A stretch of DNA of 37,331 nucleotides, taken from NCBI GenBank assembly GCA_024638845.1, contig JAHEJN010000022.1:4878-42208 (forward strand), written 5' to 3'. This DNA comes from Acidimicrobiales bacterium. GTDB lineage: Bacteria > Actinomycetota > Acidimicrobiia > Acidimicrobiales > JAHEJN01. Below the pieces are notes generated by a model that made no database searches, was not told the origin of the DNA, and worked only from the letters and a program-made list of their open reading frames with translations. Position 1 is the first letter of the stretch. The number at the start of each line of letters is the position of its first letter. Positions 25,326 through 32,609 of this stretch are shown here, piece after piece. Both the position numbers and the translations under genes were made by a program.

Positions 25326-26399
25326 ATGAGTGCCTCGACCCCCACTCCCGGCAGCCGGCCCGAAGCCCGGGTCGACGCACCGCTCTATCTCGCCCGCTGG
25401 CGCGAGAAGGAGGCTGCGGCCCGCACCGGCGACGGCACCACCGATACCGACGACGATTCATCGCTGCCGCTCTACCTGCGTCAGTTCCGGGCCAAGGCCG
25501 CGGCCCCGGCGACCACGGCGCCCGAGACCGCGCTGTGGGAACGAGCGGGCCTGCCCACTCAGCGAGCGCTCACCGAAGACAGCCTCAACAAGGAGATCTC
25601 GGCCCCGCCCGAGGCCCGCCAGGTCCTGCACAACGACGTGTACCTCATCCGCCACGGCGAGACCCAGGGCTACTCCACCGACTCGGGCCTCACCCCGCAG
25701 GGTGCCTGGCAGGCTCACACCTACGGCCACACGATGGCCAAGCGCATCAAGAGCGGCGAGACCGTCGTGTTCCGCCATGCGGCCACGAACCGGGCCCGCG
25801 AGACGGCAGAGCACGTCCATCGTGGCCTGGTCGACGGGCTGGTGCAGTTCGAGAAGGACATCACCATCGTCGAGCCCGAGCCGATGCTCGAGTTCCGCAA
25901 CTTCCAGTTCGCCACGCCGGGCGGACTCAAGGACGTCACCGCGGCGTTCCGCGAGTTCTACGCCGTGCGCGAGGAGTACGAGCGCCGCCGCACCGGCGAT
26001 CGCCCGTTGTGGCTCGTGGAGATGGACCGGTTCTGGAGCACCCAACAGGGAGGTGGCGACCCGATTCGTCACTGGCTCACCATTCCCATGCTCCACTTCG
26101 AGCCGCCGAGCATGACGGTTCGCCGGTTCTGGGCCGGCATCAATCGTCTGGGCGACCAGTTCCCCGGCGCTCGCCTGGCCATCGCGACCCACTCGGGGTG
26201 CATCCGCGCCTTCGCCGTGGCCGCCCTCGGGTACGACCCGGGCGAGCCGTACAACACCGAGCACGTGCGGGTGAAGATCATGCAGGGTCGCGAGGAAGCG
26301 CTGGTCGGTTACCGAAATCGCATCCAGGAGACCCGCGTTCCCGACATCGACTGGCTGCCGCCATGGGCCATCGACGAGACTTGGGAGCCGACGAGCTGA
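25326..26399 (+). CDS. Histidine phosphatase superfamily protein with N-terminal repeat extension
   Basis: A 357-residue protein. The core (about 103-345) is a branch-1 histidine phosphatase: LIRHGETQG with His110 as the phospho-accepting residue, the downstream AATNRARETAEHV helix, and ATHSGCIRAF with His289. It carries a ~100-residue N-terminal extension, rich in Ala/Thr/Asp, with two copies of a short helix-like motif, PLYLARWREKEAAAR (19-33) and PLYLRQFRAKAAAPA (48-62). Placed directly before the dikinase genes, it is the best candidate to remove a phosphate from an aryl phosphate intermediate. It could instead clear phosphorylated side products. It has no signal peptide and is cytoplasmic. 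Confidence 0.85.
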   Translation: MSASTPTPGSRPEARVDAPLYLARWREKEAAARTGDGTTDTDDDSSLPLYLRQFRAKAAAPATTAPETALWERAGLPTQRALTEDSLNKEISAPPEARQVLHNDVYLIRHGETQGYSTDSGLTPQGAWQAHTYGHTMAKRIKSGETVVFRHAATNRARETAEHVHRGLVDGLVQFEKDITIVEPEPMLEFRNFQFATPGGLKDVTAAFREFYAVREEYERRRTGDRPLWLVEMDRFWSTQQGGGDPIRHWLTIPMLHFEPPSMTVRRFWAGINRLGDQFPGARLAIATHSGCIRAFAVAALGYDPGEPYNTEHVRVKIMQGREEALVGYRNRIQETRVPDIDWLPPWAIDETWEPTS

Positions 26400-26415
26400 T
26401 GGAAGGAGCGCGCGG

Positions 26416-27594
26416 ATGTGCAAACAGTGTCCCGTGGTCGATTGGGACGCCGCGTTCGCGACCATCGAGTCGTTCGGCGGAGTTCCCGCCGTTGGGGGAG
26501 TCATGAGTGATCTGATCGTCTGGTACGACCGGTACGACCGCGAGCAGAAACCACGGGTCGGCGGCAAGAACGCCAGCCTCGGCGAGCTGATGATGGCCGA
26601 CCTGCCGGTGCCACCGGGCTTCGCGGTGACCGTCGAGGCCTACCAGCAGATCTGGCGCAACAAGACCCTGGCCGACGCCGTGAACGCCGAGCTGCGGTCC
26701 ATCGACCACGGCGACGTCCGGGCCAATCGGGCCACCGCCGATCGCATCCGCGCCCTGATCGAGGCCGAGCCCATGGCGCCCGAGGTGGTCGAGGCGATCA
26801 CCGACAGCTACCAGGCGCTGTGCACGTTCTGCAATGTCGACGACCTTCCTGTTGCCGTCCGCTCCTCGGCCACCGCCGAAGACCTTCCCGACGCATCCTT
26901 CGCCGGTCAGCAGGACACGTACCTCTGGATCCACGGCGCCAACGCCGTGCTCGCCCACGTTCGCAAGTGCTGGTCGTCGCTGTTCACCGATCGGGCCATC
27001 GCCTATCGGCACCAGATGGGCTACCTGCACCACAACCTCTCCATGTCGGTCGGTGTGCAGAAGATGGTCGATCCGGTCTGCTCGGGGGTGGCGTTCACGC
27101 TGAACCCCACCAACGGTGATCGCAGCCAGGTGTGCATCGATGCGTCGTGGGGCCTGGGCGAGGCCGTGGTGTCGGGCGAGGTGACGCCCGACAACTTCCT
27201 GGTCGACAAGGTCATCAAGGAGATCGTGAGCCGCAAGATCTCCAACAAGCACATCGAGATGCGCCTCGGTGACGACGGGGAGGTCCACACCGTCGAGCTC
27301 GATCCCGTGCGGGCCAACCAGCCGTGCCTCTCCGACGACGACCTGCGCAACGTCGCCGCGCTCGCCCGTCGGGCCGAGAAGCACTACGGGTGTCCGCAGG
27401 ATGTCGAATGGGCCATCGACCGGCACCTGCCCGAAGGGTTCAACGTGCTGCTGTTGCAGAGCCGGCCCGAGACGGTGTGGTCACAGAAGCCCGTGTCGCC
27501 GATCGCCAGCGCCAAGGACCCGATGGCGTCGATCGTGTCGACGCTGTTGGCGCCGATGCACACCAAGTCCGAAGAGAAAACAGAAGAAACATGA
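26416..27594 (+). CDS. ATP-grasp subunit of a split dikinase (PPDK N-terminal type)
   Basis: A 392-residue protein made almost only of the PEP synthase/PPDK nucleotide-binding domain. Motifs are VGGKNASLGE (48-57), the Gly/Ser loop PVAVRSSATAEDLP followed by FAGQQDTYL (145-170), SGVAFTLNP (223-231), WGLGEAVVSG (245-254) and the closing LLLQSRPETVW (345-355). In such enzymes this domain binds ATP and passes its beta-phosphate to a histidine on another domain, releasing AMP and phosphate. That histidine is on the next gene's product. An AAGGAG site seven bases upstream favours ATG 26416; ATG 26506, with GGGGGAG close by, would give 362 residues. The N-terminal CKQC stretch is then an extra. Confidence 0.9.
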   Translation: MCKQCPVVDWDAAFATIESFGGVPAVGGVMSDLIVWYDRYDREQKPRVGGKNASLGELMMADLPVPPGFAVTVEAYQQIWRNKTLADAVNAELRSIDHGDVRANRATADRIRALIEAEPMAPEVVEAITDSYQALCTFCNVDDLPVAVRSSATAEDLPDASFAGQQDTYLWIHGANAVLAHVRKCWSSLFTDRAIAYRHQMGYLHHNLSMSVGVQKMVDPVCSGVAFTLNPTNGDRSQVCIDASWGLGEAVVSGEVTPDNFLVDKVIKEIVSRKISNKHIEMRLGDDGEVHTVELDPVRANQPCLSDDDLRNVAALARRAEKHYGCPQDVEWAIDRHLPEGFNVLLLQSRPETVWSQKPVSPIASAKDPMASIVSTLLAPMHTKSEEKTEET

Positions 27595-27613
27595 ATTCCA
27601 GGGGGAGAACCAC

Positions 27614-29428
27614 ATGACCGATCGCCGCTTTCCGAGCCCGTTCGAGGTCGAGCCGCCCGAGGGCGACATCGACGGGTGGGAAGAGCTCTACCCGTACTCG
27701 GTGACCTTCAGCGAGGGCCGCCGCGAGTACGAAGAGGCCCGTTTCTGGTTCCAGGACTCCATGCACTGGGGCTGGGCCATGACGCCGTGGGACTCGGCCC
27801 ACCTCGAGTACGCCATCGCGTCTCTCAGTCAGTTCAACAGTCGTCACTACCGCATTCCCCCGGCCGACGGCATCGACTTCCGCGTGCTCTACGGCTATCC
27901 CTACTTCTCACCGGTGGGCGTCGACCCCGAGAAGATCGAGGCCCGGGTGCCCGAGTTCATGGAGCGGGCGGGCCACTACTTCATGAACTGGGACGACCTC
28001 TACGCCAACTGGTTGGTGAAGGTGAAGGAGAACATCGACGCCATCGACGCCATCGACTTCTCGCCCCTCCCCGAGATGGAGGATCTCGAAGTCATCACCA
28101 GCGGACGAGGCATCGGGACGGGCTGGGACATCCAGCAGCAGTACCACCAGTTCAAAGACCTGTGTCTCAAGGTGTGGCAGTACCACTTCGAGTTCCTCAA
28201 CCTCGGCTACGCCGCCTACCTCGACTACTTCGGATTCTGCAAACAGGCGTGGCCGACCATTCCCGATCTGGCCATCGCCCGCATGGTGGCCGGCGTCGAG
28301 GTCGACCTGTTCAAGCCCAACGAGAAGCTGAAGGATCTCGCCCACCTGGCCGTCGACTCGGGCCTGGCACGTGTCTTCGACAGCCCCGACGACGTCGCGG
28401 GCATCGCGGCCGCGCTGGGCTCGAGTGACAAGGGCAAGGCGTGGCAGGCGGCGTGGGACGATGCCGCCGACCCCTGGTTCAACTTCAGCTCCGGTACCGG
28501 CTTCTACTACTTCGACAAGACCTGGCTCGACTACCCCGAGATCCCCTACGCGTTCGTGCGCGACTACATCACCAAGATCGAAGACGGCGTCGACATCAGC
28601 CGCCCCATCGAGCAGGTGATCGCCGAGCGCGACCGCATCGTCGCCGAGTACACCGACCTGTTGCTCACCGAGGAGGACAAGGAGACCTTCGCCGGCAAGC
28701 TCGGTCTGGCTCGCACGGTGTTCCCCTACGTCGAGAACCACAACTTCTACATCGAGCACTGGACCATGAGCCGCTTCTGGCGCAAGCTCCGCGAGCTCGG
28801 TGCGGTGTTGGCCAAGGAAGGCTTCGTCTCGGATCCACAGGATGTCGTCTACTTCCGCCGCGACGAGCTCGACGAGGTCCTGTGGGACATCTACTCGGCA
28901 TGGGCGGTCAACGCCCCGAGTGCCGGCACCACGTACTGGCCGCCCAAGATCGAACAGCGCAAGGCGTGGATCGACAGCTTCAGCAAGTGGAAGGCGCCCA
29001 AGGCGCTCGGTGAGCCACCCGAGGTCATCACCGAGCCGTTCACCATCATGTTGTGGGGCATCACCTCCGACTCGGTGAACATGTGGCTCGGCTCCGACGA
29101 CGAGGGCGCCGGCATCACCGGCATGTCGGCATCGCCGGGAGTGGCCGAGGGTCCGGCCCGGCTCGTGTTCAACGCCGACGACATCGGCGACGTGCTCGAC
29201 GGCGAGATCCTGGTGGCTCCGATCACCGCGCCCAGCTGGGCGCCGGTGTTCCCCAAGATCAAGGCCTGTGTCACCGACATCGGCGGGATGATGAGCCATG
29301 CGGCCATCGTCTGCCGTGAATACGGCGTGCCCGCGGTGACCGGCACCGGTTTCGGTACCGACAAGATCAGCAACGGCGACATGATCCGGGTCGACGGCTC
29401 GGCCGGCACCGTCGAGATCTTGAGCTGA
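27614..29428 (+). CDS. Acceptor and phosphohistidine subunit of a split dikinase (phenylphosphate synthase/Rph-like)
   Basis: A 604-residue protein with AGGGGGAG just upstream of its ATG. The last ~100 residues (about 505-604) are the swiveling phosphohistidine domain: GMSASPGVAEGPARLV, TDIGGMMSHAAIVCREYGVPAV with catalytic His562, and a closing GDMIRVDGSAGTVEIL. The first ~500 residues are rich in Trp, Tyr and Phe and do not resemble the PEP/pyruvate TIM barrel. They hold the place occupied by the acceptor domain in rifampin phosphotransferase and in the large subunit of phenylphosphate synthase. With the preceding ATP-grasp subunit it should phosphorylate a small molecule, giving AMP and phosphate. 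In this operon a phenolic acceptor is the simplest idea. It lacks the C-terminal barrel needed for PEP synthesis. Confidence 0.88.
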   Translation: MTDRRFPSPFEVEPPEGDIDGWEELYPYSVTFSEGRREYEEARFWFQDSMHWGWAMTPWDSAHLEYAIASLSQFNSRHYRIPPADGIDFRVLYGYPYFSPVGVDPEKIEARVPEFMERAGHYFMNWDDLYANWLVKVKENIDAIDAIDFSPLPEMEDLEVITSGRGIGTGWDIQQQYHQFKDLCLKVWQYHFEFLNLGYAAYLDYFGFCKQAWPTIPDLAIARMVAGVEVDLFKPNEKLKDLAHLAVDSGLARVFDSPDDVAGIAAALGSSDKGKAWQAAWDDAADPWFNFSSGTGFYYFDKTWLDYPEIPYAFVRDYITKIEDGVDISRPIEQVIAERDRIVAEYTDLLLTEEDKETFAGKLGLARTVFPYVENHNFYIEHWTMSRFWRKLRELGAVLAKEGFVSDPQDVVYFRRDELDEVLWDIYSAWAVNAPSAGTTYWPPKIEQRKAWIDSFSKWKAPKALGEPPEVITEPFTIMLWGITSDSVNMWLGSDDEGAGITGMSASPGVAEGPARLVFNADDIGDVLDGEILVAPITAPSWAPVFPKIKACVTDIGGMMSHAAIVCREYGVPAVTGTGFGTDKISNGDMIRVDGSAGTVEILS

Positions 29429-29457
29429 ACGAACGAGAACGACGAGGAGGTCCCCCG

Positions 29458-30732
29458 ATGATGACCCAGGAACAGAACGACGAGCTCACCCAGGTAGGCC
29501 CCGGTACACCGATGGGCGACGTCCTTCGTCACTACTGGTACCCGGTGTGCTTCGAGCGCGAGCTCGAGGAGTTCCCGGTGAGGGGCGTGCGCCTGCTCGG
29601 CGAGAACTTTGCCGTGTTCAAGACCCCCGACGGCCAGTACGGCATCGTCGACGAGCGGTGTCCGCACCGCGGCGCCTCGCTCGTGTACGGCATCGTCGAG
29701 GACGGTGGTCTGCGCTGTGGCTATCACGGCTGGAAGTTCGACAACGACGGCACCTGCGTGGAGATCCTCGCCGAGCCCGACTCGTCGCCCGCGTTCCGCG
29801 AGAAGGTGTGTGTCCGGGCCGGACGGGCCCAGGCGTTGGGCGGGTTGATCTTCGCCTACATCGGTGAGAGCCCGGCTCCTGAGCTGCCCCGGTACGACGG
29901 CTTCGTCATGGACGGCGTACGCGACATCGGCCATTCCATGCTGCCGTGCAGCTGGCTCCAGATCATGGAGAACGCCGTCGATCCGTATCACGTCGAGGCG
30001 TTGCACGGGAACTACTTCGCCTTCCTGGCCGAGTGGCAGGGCTTCGACATGCCCTCGTCGTTCAAGAACAAGCACGTGAAGGTGGCCTTCGACCCGTTCG
30101 AGCACGGCATCATCAAGCGTCGCCTCCTGGTGGGCCAGAGCGAGGATGACGACGACTGGAAGATCGGTCACCCGCTGGTCTTCCCGTACCAGATGTGGGT
30201 GGGCGGCAACGGGGTGTTCCAGATGCAGATCCGCGTTCCCGTCGACGACGAGACCACCTGGATGCTCTTCTACACCGTGCACGCACCCGATGGCGCCGAG
30301 CCGGCCGAGCAGATGTACCCGGTCGACTACGAGTACGAGTGGCTCGACGCCAAGGGCAACCACATCGTCGACTACATCGAGGGTCAGGACATCATGGCCT
30401 GGGTCACCCAGGGCAAGGTGGCCGATCGCACCACCGAGAACATCACCAAGAGCGACATGGGGGTGGTGGCCCTGCGCCGCATGTTCCGTGACTCGATCGA
30501 AGCCGTGAAGGAGGGCCGCGACCCGGTGGCGGTGGTACGCCAACCGCACGACATCATCACGTTGCCCCTCGAGCGGTTCAAGTTCGGGCGGGGCCCGGAG
30601 TTCGCGACCGACTGGATCAACCGCGGCTCGATGCGGTACTCGCCCCAGGCCGACGACTTGAAGAAACTGCACATCAACGCGGCCGCTGCGGTGGCCGGTC
30701 GCGGCATCGCCGAAACGGCGCCCGGTCAGTGA
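29458..30732 (+). CDS. Rieske non-heme iron oxygenase, alpha subunit
   Basis: A 424-residue oxygenase. The Rieske cluster site is CPHRG plus CGYHGW (Cys68, His70, Cys87, His90). The mononuclear iron site is NAVDPYHVEALHG with Asp175, His178 and His183. The sequence style (MTQEQNDELTQVGPGTPMGDVLRHYWYPV) is that of the phthalate 4,5-dioxygenase-like alpha-only branch, whose members hydroxylate rings or remove O-methyl groups. GAGGAGG lies upstream of ATG 29458. No beta subunit, ferredoxin or reductase is in the window, so electrons must come from elsewhere. The position after the dikinase suggests it acts on, or near, the phosphorylated aromatic. Confidence 0.93.
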   Translation: MMTQEQNDELTQVGPGTPMGDVLRHYWYPVCFERELEEFPVRGVRLLGENFAVFKTPDGQYGIVDERCPHRGASLVYGIVEDGGLRCGYHGWKFDNDGTCVEILAEPDSSPAFREKVCVRAGRAQALGGLIFAYIGESPAPELPRYDGFVMDGVRDIGHSMLPCSWLQIMENAVDPYHVEALHGNYFAFLAEWQGFDMPSSFKNKHVKVAFDPFEHGIIKRRLLVGQSEDDDDWKIGHPLVFPYQMWVGGNGVFQMQIRVPVDDETTWMLFYTVHAPDGAEPAEQMYPVDYEYEWLDAKGNHIVDYIEGQDIMAWVTQGKVADRTTENITKSDMGVVALRRMFRDSIEAVKEGRDPVAVVRQPHDIITLPLERFKFGRGPEFATDWINRGSMRYSPQADDLKKLHINAAAAVAGRGIAETAPGQ

Positions 30733-31508
30733 CCGTCGACCTGGCTGGCTGGGCCGGCTATCTGCAGGCCGCGGTCGACAACCGGCGCGAGGTACAGGGC
30801 ATCGAAGCCCAGATCGGGTCGCTCTCGATCGACGACGCGTATGCCATCCAGGCGGCGCTCATCGAGAATCGGTTGGCGGCGGGCGACTCGCTGGCCGGCG
30901 CCAAGCTCGGGCTGACCTCGAAGGCCAAGCAAGAACAGATGGGCGTCGATGAACCGGCCTACGGCTGGGTGCCCGCATCGACGGTGCTCGGTGACGACGC
31001 CGAGGTGGTGCTCGGAGAGCTGATCCATCCCCGGGTCGAGCCCGAGTTCGTGTTCCTGATGGGCCAGGCGTTGGCCGGCGCCGATGCGACCGCCGAGCAG
31101 GTGCTCGATGCAACCGAAAGCGTCGTCGGTGGCATCGAGGTGATCGATTCACGCTACGAGGCGTTCAAGTTCACGCTGCCCGATGTGATCGCCGACAACA
31201 CGTCGGCGGCGCGGGTTGCCATCGGCGCCTACGGCGTCGGTCCGCGCGAGGTCGACCTTCGCGCCGTCACCTGCACGTTCACGATCGACGATGAAGACGT
31301 CGGCTCGGCAACAGGGGAGGCGCTCCTCGGCGATCCGGCCGAATGCGTCGCCATGCTCGTGCGCCATCTCGCCAAGTACGACCGCGGGCTCGAAGCGGGC
31401 TGGCTGGTGATGGCGGGAGCACCGCTCGGCGCCCAACCCCTGTCGGTCGGTACGGTCGCCACGGCCAGCTACAGCCACTTCGGTTCGGTTACCGTGCGGG
31501 GCGTCTAG
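30729..31508 (+). CDS. dmpH: 4-oxalocrotonate decarboxylase (FAH/hydratase superfamily)
   Basis: A 259-residue protein. GAKLGLTSKAKQEQMGVDEPAYGWV and the metal-site region HPRVEPEFVF and GGIEVIDSRYEAF are characteristic of the decarboxylase branch (XylI/DmpH) more than the hydratase branch. It would convert 2-oxo-3-hexenedioate to 2-hydroxypenta-2,4-dienoate and CO2. The GTG start overlaps the Rieske stop (GTGA). In known pathways it forms a complex with the hydratase, here two genes downstream. The two are paralogues, so assignment to decarboxylase rather than hydratase rests on these motifs. Confidence 0.85.
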   Translation: MTVDLAGWAGYLQAAVDNRREVQGIEAQIGSLSIDDAYAIQAALIENRLAAGDSLAGAKLGLTSKAKQEQMGVDEPAYGWVPASTVLGDDAEVVLGELIHPRVEPEFVFLMGQALAGADATAEQVLDATESVVGGIEVIDSRYEAFKFTLPDVIADNTSAARVAIGAYGVGPREVDLRAVTCTFTIDDEDVGSATGEALLGDPAECVAMLVRHLAKYDRGLEAGWLVMAGAPLGAQPLSVGTVATASYSHFGSVTVRGV

Positions 31509-31537
31509 CCCTCCGACTCCAGCGAGACAGGAACGAC

Positions 31538-31771
31538 ATGCCACTGGTCAACGTGCACATGGGCAAAGGCCGCTCCGTCGACGACAAGCGGGCGATGATG
31601 GACGCGATCACCGAGGCGATCGTCGACTCGATCGGCGCGCCGCGCGACTCGGTGCGCGTGTGGATCACCGAGATGGACGACACCGACTTCATGGCCGGCG
31701 GAGAGCTGCTCGCCGACAAGCGGGTCCGGCTGGCGGCCGAAGCGCACGCCGCCCCCGAGGATCGGGTGTGA
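31538..31771 (+). CDS. dmpI: 4-oxalocrotonate tautomerase
   Basis: A 77-residue protein starting MPLVNVHMGKGRS. After Met removal, Pro1, Arg11, Arg39 and Phe50 fall exactly on the four key active-site positions of classical 4-oxalocrotonate tautomerase. A C-terminal tail of about 15 residues beyond the usual 62 is Ala-rich. It isomerises 2-hydroxymuconate to 2-oxo-3-hexenedioate. The ATG follows an ACAGGA ribosome site, and the stop overlaps the GTG of the hydratase gene. Its presence implies that ring-fission product passes through the dehydrogenase branch, though no such dehydrogenase gene is seen here. Confidence 0.94.
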   Translation: MPLVNVHMGKGRSVDDKRAMMDAITEAIVDSIGAPRDSVRVWITEMDDTDFMAGGELLADKRVRLAAEAHAAPEDRV

Positions 31772-32562
31772 CCGACGCCGCGCTGCTGCAGCAGGCGGCC
31801 GATGCGCTCTGGGAGGCCGAGTCGTCGGGGGTGCCGACCGGCCCGATCCGCGACGTCGTGGGAACCGCGACCGACATCGACACGGGCTACGCCGTGCAAC
31901 AGATCAACACCGATCGCCACGTCGTCGCCGGTCGCCGCATCAGCGGCCGCAAGATCGGGGTGACCTCCAAGGCGGTTCAGCAACAGATCGGCGTCGATCA
32001 GCCCGACTTCGGCACGCTGTTCGTCGACACCGAATACGGCGATGGCGTCGACATCGCAGCCTCACGCTTGATCCAGCCCAAGGCCGAGGCCGAAGTGGCT
32101 CTGGTGCTCGAACACGATCTCAATCGCGCGCCGCACGGCTTCGCCGAGATCGTTCGGGCTGTCGGCTTCGCCTTGCCGTCGATCGAGGTGGTCGACAGTC
32201 GGATCATCGACTGGGACATTCGCATCGTCGACACAGTGGCCGACAATGCCAGCTGTGGCCTGTACGTCGTGGGGTCGAAACCGGTGCCGTTGTCGGCTGT
32301 CGACCTCCGCACGGTCCCCATGTCGATGTCGGTGAACGGATCCGAGGTCTCCTCGGGCGTGGGTGCAGCTTGCCTCGGCAACCCGCTGCATGCGGCCCGC
32401 TGGCTGGCCGACACGTTGTGCGAGCGCGGTATTCCGCTCTGCGCCGGCGACGTGTTGATGACCGGAGCGCTCGGGCCCATGACCGTCCTCGAAACCGGCG
32501 ACGAGGTCGTCGCCACCTTCGGCGACCTCGGAACGGTGACCACCCGTCTTGTTGCGGAGTGA
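31768..32562 (+). CDS. dmpE: 2-oxopent-4-enoate hydratase
   Basis: A 264-residue protein of the DmpE/XylJ/MhpD branch. It has ISGRKIGVTSKAVQQQIGVDQPDFGTLF, the metal-binding KAEAEVALVLEHDL and PSIEVVDSRI segments, and DNASCGLYVVG. It adds water to 2-hydroxypenta-2,4-dienoate, giving 4-hydroxy-2-oxovalerate, the substrate of the aldolase encoded at 19454-20506. The GTG start overlaps the tautomerase stop (GTGA), showing tight coupling. It is the last clear catabolic gene of the operon. Confidence 0.93.
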   Translation: MTDAALLQQAADALWEAESSGVPTGPIRDVVGTATDIDTGYAVQQINTDRHVVAGRRISGRKIGVTSKAVQQQIGVDQPDFGTLFVDTEYGDGVDIAASRLIQPKAEAEVALVLEHDLNRAPHGFAEIVRAVGFALPSIEVVDSRIIDWDIRIVDTVADNASCGLYVVGSKPVPLSAVDLRTVPMSMSVNGSEVSSGVGAACLGNPLHAARWLADTLCERGIPLCAGDVLMTGALGPMTVLETGDEVVATFGDLGTVTTRLVAE

Positions 32563-32609
32563 TGTCCGTGTCCAGCCGCGAACTCGTCACCGGGTCGGGC
32601 GCCGGGTGA
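32562..32609 (+). CDS. Possible 15-codon coupling mini-ORF
   Basis: ATG 32562 overlaps the hydratase stop (TGATG), and the frame reads MSVSSRELVTGSGAG before a TGA that overlaps the GTG start of the next gene (GTGA). It exactly bridges the 43-base gap. It could keep ribosomes moving between the two genes, or be chance. There is no independent support. Confidence 0.2.
   Translation: MSVSSRELVTGSGAG

Noticed and set aside
26416-29428. Reading the dikinase pair as a split PEP synthase feeding pyruvate into gluconeogenesis
   Set aside because: The second subunit ends in the phosphohistidine domain and has no PEP/pyruvate-binding barrel after it; the order fits phenylphosphate synthase and rifampin phosphotransferase instead. 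Antibiotic phosphorylation is possible but poorly supported by the catabolic setting.
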